Positions 6,100-10,714 of a DNA stretch of 10,714 nt are shown here, one piece after another. Source of the stretch: Pseudomonadota bacterium (lineage in GTDB: Bacteria > Pseudomonadota > Gammaproteobacteria > Natronospirales > REEB76); assembly GCA_021779005.1 (NCBI GenBank), contig JAJYBN010000020.1:1-10714 (forward strand), read 5' to 3'. The notes beneath the pieces are model-generated. The model worked only from the letters and a program-made list of their open reading frames with translations, was not told the origin of the DNA and searched no databases. Position numbers and translations under genes: made by a program. Position 1 is the stretch's first letter; every line of letters starts with the position of its first letter.

Positions 6100-6687
6100 A
6101 TGACTTCCCAGGATAATCCGGCCGGACAATGGAGCCGGCCTCTGCGGCTGCTACATCTGCTGCTGGCCATCGCCGTCACTGCGCAACTGTGCATAGGCAC
6201 CTTCATGCGCAGCCCTCATATCGGCCGGCCTGATACCTTCGGCTTCGTGTCGCATGAAATCCTTGGTTTTACGATACTCGCATTGATACTGCTGCACTGG
6301 CTCTGGTCATTTACCCACCCGCTAGAAGGTCTTGGTCACCTGTTCCCCTGGACTCGCAAAGGTCTAAACCGCGTCTTCGCGCAATTCTGGCAGGCCGCGC
6401 GTTATCAGCAGCTGCCATCAAGTGGACCCGATGTCGACAGCGGTTTGGCAGGTTTTACCCATGGTCTCGGATTGCTTGCAGTTACCGGCATGGCTTTTAC
6501 CGGCTGCATTTTCTATCTATCGCGCATGGGCGGAGCCAGCCACGACATCCTCGAGATCATCGAAGATGTTCATGACACTCTGGCGGTAATTACCTGGATC
6601 TACTGGAGCGGTCATCTGGCTGTGACGATGCTGCATAGTCTGTTGCGTCACCCGACATTTACACGCATGTTCGGCTTATTCGATTGA
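6100..6687 (+). CDS. Cytochrome b561 family membrane protein
   Basis: A 195-residue four-helix inner-membrane b-type cytochrome of the prokaryotic b561 / nickel-hydrogenase cytochrome b superfamily. Predicted helices are at about 17-37, 50-70, 117-140 and 161-183. The opening RPLRLLHLLLA resembles the first helix of CybB-like proteins. Histidines within or near the helices, His19, His52, His66, His121, His158 and His172, are candidate heme ligands; two pairs would bind two hemes, but which four serve cannot be told by eye. Some relatives move electrons between quinones and other acceptors (E. coli CybB oxidises superoxide); the partner here is unknown. The start at 6100 is set by AGAAAGGA (6087-6094) with 5 nt spacing; a TTG at 6082 would add six residues without a good site. 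The rpoH terminator lies between this gene and rpoH, so it probably has its own promoter, though I see no clear one. Confidence 0.87.
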   Translation: MTSQDNPAGQWSRPLRLLHLLLAIAVTAQLCIGTFMRSPHIGRPDTFGFVSHEILGFTILALILLHWLWSFTHPLEGLGHLFPWTRKGLNRVFAQFWQAARYQQLPSSGPDVDSGLAGFTHGLGLLAVTGMAFTGCIFYLSRMGGASHDILEIIEDVHDTLAVITWIYWSGHLAVTMLHSLLRHPTFTRMFGLFD

Positions 6688-6712
6688 AAATCGAGTACCT
6701 GAGTGCTTGCGC

Positions 6713-7255
6713 TCAAGGTTTCTTTACGCCATGACCGCGGTCGACCGTGATCCAATGGCTGCCATCACGTGACACCAGGATTGCCACATCCACCTCGTTG
6801 GTCGAGCTATAGCGATAGGTGATGCGCTCGCTGATCTTCTTGCCATGGTCCGCATCCTCACCATATTCTGTCCAGGTATTACCGGCGACGGTCATCTTCG
6901 AGATGAAAGGGCGCGAACCGGTCTGGCCACCGGCAAATAACTCATAGTGCCAGTAACCGTGATCCTTGTTGTTATAAGTATCCACGACCAATGAGTTGAC
7001 GGGTTTTCCAGACCACACATTCGCGAAGCTGCACAGCAGAAACCCCCGATCGTCGGACCAGCGGCAATCCTCATTCCAGATCCAGGCGCCAGGCTTGCCG
7101 AAAGCCGTGTCCAACGTCTGGCCGTGAAACTCCCAGTGGCCCACGAAGACATCCAGTTTTTGGAGCTCCGGGGAAAGTGGCGGGCCGTCTGCAGCTAAAG
7201 CTGCTTTGGCTACAGCAGACATGAATAACAGTGCGATTACCAGGATGAATTTCAT
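6713..7255 (-). CDS. Small secreted protein, DUF1579-like (calycin-type fold suspected)
   Basis: A 180-residue protein with a clear Sec signal peptide: MKF, a hydrophobic core to about residue 16, and a likely cut after Ala21 (ALA|AD). The mature part is rich in Trp, Tyr, Gly and charged residues in an alternating beta-strand pattern. It has ELQKLDVFVGHWEFHG near its start and SRDGSHW near its end, resembling DUF1579-type proteins that often form a small beta-barrel. That family link is by pattern only, and no enzymatic residue is evident. Two cysteines, in EDCRW and LLCSF, could form a disulfide in the periplasm. The start at 7255 is chosen because GAGGAA (7261-7266 on this strand) sits 5 nt ahead and because it begins the signal peptide; a start at 7297 would add 14 charged residues before it. 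It follows the permease gene by 43 nt on the same strand, so the two may be co-transcribed. Its end faces the cytochrome gene, 25 nt away. Confidence 0.75.
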   Translation of the reverse strand: MKFILVIALLFMSAVAKAALAADGPPLSPELQKLDVFVGHWEFHGQTLDTAFGKPGAWIWNEDCRWSDDRGFLLCSFANVWSGKPVNSLVVDTYNNKDHGYWHYELFAGGQTGSRPFISKMTVAGNTWTEYGEDADHGKKISERITYRYSSTNEVDVAILVSRDGSHWITVDRGHGVKKP

Positions 7256-7260
7256 ATAGG

Positions 7261-7266
7261 TTCCTC
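7261..7266 (-). promoter_or_regulatory. Ribosome binding site for the small secreted protein
   Basis: Read on the minus strand this is GAGGAA, 5 nt ahead of the ATG at 7255. It decides that start over the upstream in-frame ATG at 7297. Confidence 0.75.
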
Positions 7267-7284
7267 TGTCTTTGAATATAAATA

Positions 7285-7296
7285 TGAAGCGCTTCA
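7285..7296. repeat. Perfect 12-bp palindrome between permease and small secreted protein genes
   Basis: TGAAGCGCTTCA is fully self-complementary and lies just after the permease stop codon, inside an AT-rich 43-nt gap. It could be a protein binding site or a processing hairpin. With no loop bases and no T run it does not look like a terminator. Confidence 0.6.
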
Positions 7297-7298
7297 AT

Positions 7299-8642
7299 TC
7301 ACATCTTAAATCTCAACTTGCGGATGCCCTGATATACCGGGTAACTGATGAGCAGACATGCAAGTGCGATCAACGTATGCCGCCTGTCGCTGACCACCAC
7401 GCCGCCTAGAAATACCAGGCCGATGATGATTGCCAGCAGCGTAGTCCAAGGATAACCCCAGGCCTTGTAAGGTCGCGGCGTTGTTGGCTCATGCCAGCGC
7501 AAGACGATCAGGGATACGTACATCAGTAGGTAATTCACCACCATAAACACTGCAATGACACCAAGGACCGCGTTGAAGGTGCCGGAAAGCATGAATACAC
7601 TTGCAGCCACAGTACCCAGCAGCATCGCAAGCGTCGGTGTCCCGCCTCTATTCACGCTGGTCGCTTGCCGCAGGAACATCCCGTTGCGCCCCATGGCCAG
7701 CAATAGGCGCGCCGAGATCAGAATCTGCGCATTGATAGTGCCCAGCAGGGAAATTATGACGATGGCTGTGATGATCAGATTGCCACGCTCACCAAATAGT
7801 GCCTCGGCCACTAAGCCGCCGACGAACGGCGCATGCGCCATCCTGGCGATCGGCAACACCGACAAAAACGCCAGGTTAAGCAACAGATAGATTACGATGA
7901 TCAAAAGCACACTGCGAAAGATAGCCCGCGGAACGTCACGGCTTGGATCGCGCAGCTCCTCACCGAAGAAACACACGTAAAAATAGCCGTTATACGTGAA
8001 AATGATGCCCTGCATGGCGAGAACCAGGGCGATCATGAGCGCCACCCCGTGCGGAACAGCAAGGGCGGGAGTTCCAGAAACTGCTGCATGCGGCATCACG
8101 AACGCAGCGATGATCAAGCCCGTGAAAGCCACCATCTTGATCACTGTGACAATAGTCTGAATGTGACCGCCCCAGCGCACCCCCTGCCATTGCAACACCA
8201 CCAGCATGAACAGCACCGTGAATGCGACAGCGAGCGCATGACCCGAGAGGGCCGGAATTAACACCGGCATATATTCACCGATGAGCAGTGACAATGCCGC
8301 TTCCACGGCGCACACCTGGATCCAGTAGGTATAGCCAACGAAAAAACCCGCATAGTCGCCTAAAGCCTGGTGTGCAAATACATAGGGACCACCGGCACTC
8401 GGCATCATGGCGCCGAGTTCGGAGAACACCGAGGCCCCCAGCAGTGCGTTGATAGCGCCGAATACCCACACCGCCATGATCAACAGCGGCGTCGGCAATA
8501 ACGCAGCGATGTCACCTGGCGTACGCAGGATACCGCCGCCAATAGTCGTACCTATGCCGATGGCAAGACCGAATGCCAAGCCGAGAACACGCAGCAGATG
8601 GCTGTTTAACTGCGACTTTTCTTTGAGGCTACTGATTTTCAT
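7299..8642 (-). CDS. APC-superfamily amino acid permease
   Basis: An inner-membrane amino acid (or polyamine) transporter of about 447 residues with roughly 12 hydrophobic helices, fitting the amino acid-polyamine-organocation superfamily. TM1 carries the glycine-rich unwound segment TIGGGI (33-38) followed by LRTPG. TM2-3 contain ELGAMMPSAGGPYVF, and the TM6 region has NGYFYVCFFGEELRDPSRDVPRA, all hallmarks of this superfamily. The substrate cannot be read from the sequence. Translation may begin at the ATG (8642) or at the adjoining GTG (8645). The ribosome binding site is weak (TGGG about 10 nt ahead), hinting at low expression or coupling to the gene upstream. That upstream TPR gene ends 70 nt away on the same strand without a visible terminator, and a small secreted protein follows 43 nt downstream. 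Confidence 0.9.
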   Translation of the reverse strand: MKISSLKEKSQLNSHLLRVLGLAFGLAIGIGTTIGGGILRTPGDIAALLPTPLLIMAVWVFGAINALLGASVFSELGAMMPSAGGPYVFAHQALGDYAGFFVGYTYWIQVCAVEAALSLLIGEYMPVLIPALSGHALAVAFTVLFMLVVLQWQGVRWGGHIQTIVTVIKMVAFTGLIIAAFVMPHAAVSGTPALAVPHGVALMIALVLAMQGIIFTYNGYFYVCFFGEELRDPSRDVPRAIFRSVLLIIVIYLLLNLAFLSVLPIARMAHAPFVGGLVAEALFGERGNLIITAIVIISLLGTINAQILISARLLLAMGRNGMFLRQATSVNRGGTPTLAMLLGTVAASVFMLSGTFNAVLGVIAVFMVVNYLLMYVSLIVLRWHEPTTPRPYKAWGYPWTTLLAIIIGLVFLGGVVVSDRRHTLIALACLLISYPVYQGIRKLRFKM

Positions 8643-8712
8643 CACTTGCCCAGCACAGTTTGCGTGTTCAAGCTCTATCTGCGTGCGGGTCAGTCACCGC
8701 GCCCGGACCAGA

Positions 8713-10714
8713 TCACAGAGTTGCAGTCGCCCTCGCTTGCGTACTTTGGCTGTATTCCCTGAGCAGGGCATGAAAGGCGGGATCCGTGCGCAGCGGATCC
8801 CATTCAGGGTCCAACTGAAGCAAAGCGATAGTGATCCTGCCGCCATAGAAACTGCTACTGTACGGGACTGAGAGTAGGTGACGGATTGCATCGATTGCCT
8901 GATGGCGTTCACCAACTTGCATTTCGATGCGAGCCAGTATCTCGTCATAGCCTGGCCCGTAGAACGCATCCGAGCTGGCAGATACCAGGGCCACGGCTTT
9001 GCGGCCAGCTGCGAGTGCTGCGCCTTTATGCCCCAATCCTGCCTCTGTGAGTCCCAGCCATGCATACACGAGCGGATTGCCCGGATCCTTCTTAAGTCGG
9101 GCCTTTATTGCATCGCGTGCGCGATGATAGGCCGAGGTGGCCGCATCCGGATGCCCCGCGAGCTGTTCGGCAAATCCCAGTTGTTGACCGAAAACACCCT
9201 GCTGCAGGTAAAGTCCCGGCTGAGGCCGTGCGAGCATCGTTTGCAACATCTGGATTGCAGCGGCGTAATCGCGCTTATAGAATTGGTGCTGAACAGCCAT
9301 GAGGAAGTTACCAGGATTCGTGGGGGGTATCGTTATCCCGGCAAGCACCTGTGCTGCATGCGGCATGTCACCTTGGGATTCATAAAATGCCGCCTTATAT
9401 ATCAGCAGATCAGGTGAATCGGGGTTGACCACCAGCCCCCGATTCACCAAGTTCAGGGCTTCCGTGTAGCGGCCGAGGGCGCCATAGGTGGCGGCAAATT
9501 GTTCCAGCAGTGCGATGTTGAGAGGATCTAGTGCGACCGCCTGCTGTTCTTGTTCAATTGTTTGTGTCCACTTTCCCTGCTGACGCATGAGATAGCCAAG
9601 CTCCGCAAGCGCCTCAGCGTTGTTTGGCAGTTGCTCGATAGCGCGTTCATAGGCAATTCGTGCCCGGGGATGATCGTTCTGGCCATAGTAATAATAGTTA
9701 CCGAGTGCGAGCTGCGTTTCACCCCGATCTGGAGCAAGCGCGCGCGCCTTGTAAATCGCATGTGTCGCTAATTGCAGACGTTGCTGAGTATGGTCGTAGT
9801 AGCTATAAATCTGACTCTCGACGCCGGCAAGCCTTGCCCAGGCCAAGGCGAATCTGGGATCGAGCTGGACAGCGAGGCTGTAGCTATCAGCAGCCTGCTG
9901 CAGCGCGGCGGCATCGCCTTCATCGGCAGCTTTTTTGGCGAGCCCACGCAAGTAGGCGTCATACGCAGCTATATTCGTGGTCGACTGTGCAGCGAGATGC
10001 TGGATTTGTGTAGTGGTTAAACTTGCCTGGAGCGCAGCAGCGACCATTCTTGCCACCTCATTCTCCACCCCAAAGATATTGCTTAACGTACGCTCATAAC
10101 TTTCGGCCCAAATATGGCTATTGTTCTGAGCATCAATTAATTGCACATCGATCAGCACATGGTTGCCAGCTTTCTGCACGCTACCTTCCAGGACCGTGGC
10201 GACACCCAACTGTTCGCCAATGGGCTTCAAATCCTCTGGGTAACTGCTGTACTTTGCGGTTGAAGTGCGTGCGATCACCTTGATGCCGCCGATACTTGCC
10301 AGCTTGGTGAGGATGATGTCCTGCATGCCGGCTGCAAAATAGGCGTTGTTCTTGTCGGGAGAGAGGTTCTCGAACGGCAGTACCGCCACGGATTTGGCGG
10401 GAATCACGGTGGCGACAGCGGGCGCAAGAGCGCTCGGTAGCGCGTTGGCCAAGGTAATTGCCTGTTCGGCTTGCATATGCCGTGCATTAGCCCGCCACAG
10501 CAATACACCCGAATAAGTGACTAGCACTATAATGACGACGGAGAGTACCGAGCCCAATCTCCAACGCAACTTATGCCAGCGGGAGTACTTCGCCGGATCT
10601 TCTTTTGAGGGCGGGATGAACATCCAGCCCACCACTAACACCACCGGGAACAGCAGTGCCACAGCCACGATCAGGATCAGTACACTCTGACGTGGCCAGC
10701 CGAGGTTGGGAATG
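8713..10714 (-). CDS. Membrane-anchored FlgO/TolB-N-like protein with TPR repeats (5' end cut by window)
   Basis: The frame stays open to the right edge, so the true start is outside. 666 residues are visible, numbered here from the first whole codon at 10711-10713. Two hydrophobic helices lie at about 11-32 and 54-73. Then comes a FlgO/TolB-N-like domain (about 107-232) opening with SVAVLPFENLSPDK and containing EQLGVATVLEGSV and HIWAESYERTL. A TPR solenoid follows, with the clearest repeats near 274-297, 316-343, 351-380, 385-414 and 418-448 and more degenerate ones after. The end has the recurrent motif WDPLRTDPAF (638-647). In relatives with this layout the missing N-terminus is often a winged-helix DNA-binding, kinase or adenylate cyclase domain, or just another helix. 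Which applies here cannot be seen, so its role (signalling or regulation against scaffold) is open. It is the first visible gene of a possible three-gene minus-strand group. Confidence 0.85.
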   Translation of the reverse strand, partial: IPNLGWPRQSVLILIVAVALLFPVVLVVGWMFIPPSKEDPAKYSRWHKLRWRLGSVLSVVIIVLVTYSGVLLWRANARHMQAEQAITLANALPSALAPAVATVIPAKSVAVLPFENLSPDKNNAYFAAGMQDIILTKLASIGGIKVIARTSTAKYSSYPEDLKPIGEQLGVATVLEGSVQKAGNHVLIDVQLIDAQNNSHIWAESYERTLSNIFGVENEVARMVAAALQASLTTTQIQHLAAQSTTNIAAYDAYLRGLAKKAADEGDAAALQQAADSYSLAVQLDPRFALAWARLAGVESQIYSYYDHTQQRLQLATHAIYKARALAPDRGETQLALGNYYYYGQNDHPRARIAYERAIEQLPNNAEALAELGYLMRQQGKWTQTIEQEQQAVALDPLNIALLEQFAATYGALGRYTEALNLVNRGLVVNPDSPDLLIYKAAFYESQGDMPHAAQVLAGITIPPTNPGNFLMAVQHQFYKRDYAAAIQMLQTMLARPQPGLYLQQGVFGQQLGFAEQLAGHPDAATSAYHRARDAIKARLKKDPGNPLVYAWLGLTEAGLGHKGAALAAGRKAVALVSASSDAFYGPGYDEILARIEMQVGERHQAIDAIRHLLSVPYSSSFYGGRITIALLQLDPEWDPLRTDPAFHALLREYSQSTQARATATL

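Noticed and set aside
6681..6714. Small stem-loops CGATT/AATCG and GAGTG/CGCTC between the convergent genes, as a two-way terminator
   Set aside because: Stems of only 5 bp, one overlapping the cytochrome stop codon, and no adequate T run on either strand.
7256..7297. Upstream ATG at 7297 as the start of the small secreted protein
   Set aside because: It would put charged residues (KRFIFIFKDRGTY) before a complete signal peptide and ignore the well-placed GAGGAA site.
8646..8712. Terminator or promoter in the gap between the TPR gene and the permease
   Set aside because: No stable stem with a T run and no paired -35/-10 elements could be found on the minus strand.
8779..8801. 8-bp inverted repeat GGGATCCG / CGGATCCC with a 7-nt spacer
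   Set aside because: It lies inside the TPR gene and is explained by codons for the repeated residues WDPLR and TDP in a recurrent C-terminal motif, so coding constraint accounts for it.
7833..9417. Long plus-strand open frames opposite the permease and TPR genes (142 to 179 codons)
   Set aside because: They are antisense to clearly conserved proteins, show no recognisable motif and have no supporting ribosome binding sites; high GC content explains the openness.
10666..10668. GTG as the start of the TPR gene
   Set aside because: It is an internal Val in the first membrane helix; the frame stays open through 15 more codons to the window edge, with matching hydrophobic sequence.

Overview
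The window reads as chromosomal DNA of a gammaproteobacterium. The strongest evidence is the block ftsY-ftsE-ftsX-rpoH (about 2.4-6.0 kb), an order typical of this class, with RpoH and FtsE sequences that match the E. coli proteins in length and motifs. The base composition is moderately GC-rich throughout. I see no tRNA, rRNA, CRISPR array, insertion sequence or integrase. I cannot name the genus. The layout departs from E. coli: a surface lipase lipoprotein lies upstream of ftsY, and a cytochrome b561 follows rpoH.

Left part (1-2369): a leader that can fold into a hairpin, then a 726-residue lipoprotein of the Pla-1/cef (VolA-like) lipase family, closed by a strong intrinsic terminator. Middle part (2370-6041): a tightly packed ftsY-ftsE-ftsX operon. 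ftsY and ftsE overlap by 4 nt and ftsE and ftsX by 17 nt. A 113-nt gap follows, then rpoH with its own terminator. Then comes a cytochrome b561 gene on the same strand (6100-6687). Right part (6713-10714, minus strand): reading from the right edge, a 5'-truncated membrane-anchored FlgO/TolB-N-like TPR protein, an APC-family amino acid permease and a small secreted DUF1579-like protein. This part converges on the cytochrome gene.

The most interesting signal is the ftsX-rpoH gap. It holds a letter-perfect CIRCE operator (9-nt arms, 9-nt spacer), the binding site of the heat-shock repressor HrcA. The operator lies on top of two apparent promoters. One is a near-ideal sigma-E promoter (GGAACTT, 16 nt, TCAAA); the other is an extended -10 sigma-70-type promoter (TGC-TAAAAT). 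A third candidate starts with a perfect TTGACA overlapping the ftsX stop codon. If real, transcription of the heat-shock sigma factor would combine envelope stress (sigma-E) with repression by HrcA. HrcA activity in other bacteria depends on free GroEL, so this would be a chaperone feedback loop at the rpoH promoter. FtsY, encoded just upstream, is in E. coli also the receptor that delivers RpoH to the membrane for turnover.

Most gene calls rest on recognisable motifs. The small secreted protein is only loosely assigned, and the regulatory calls are sequence matches without experimental support.
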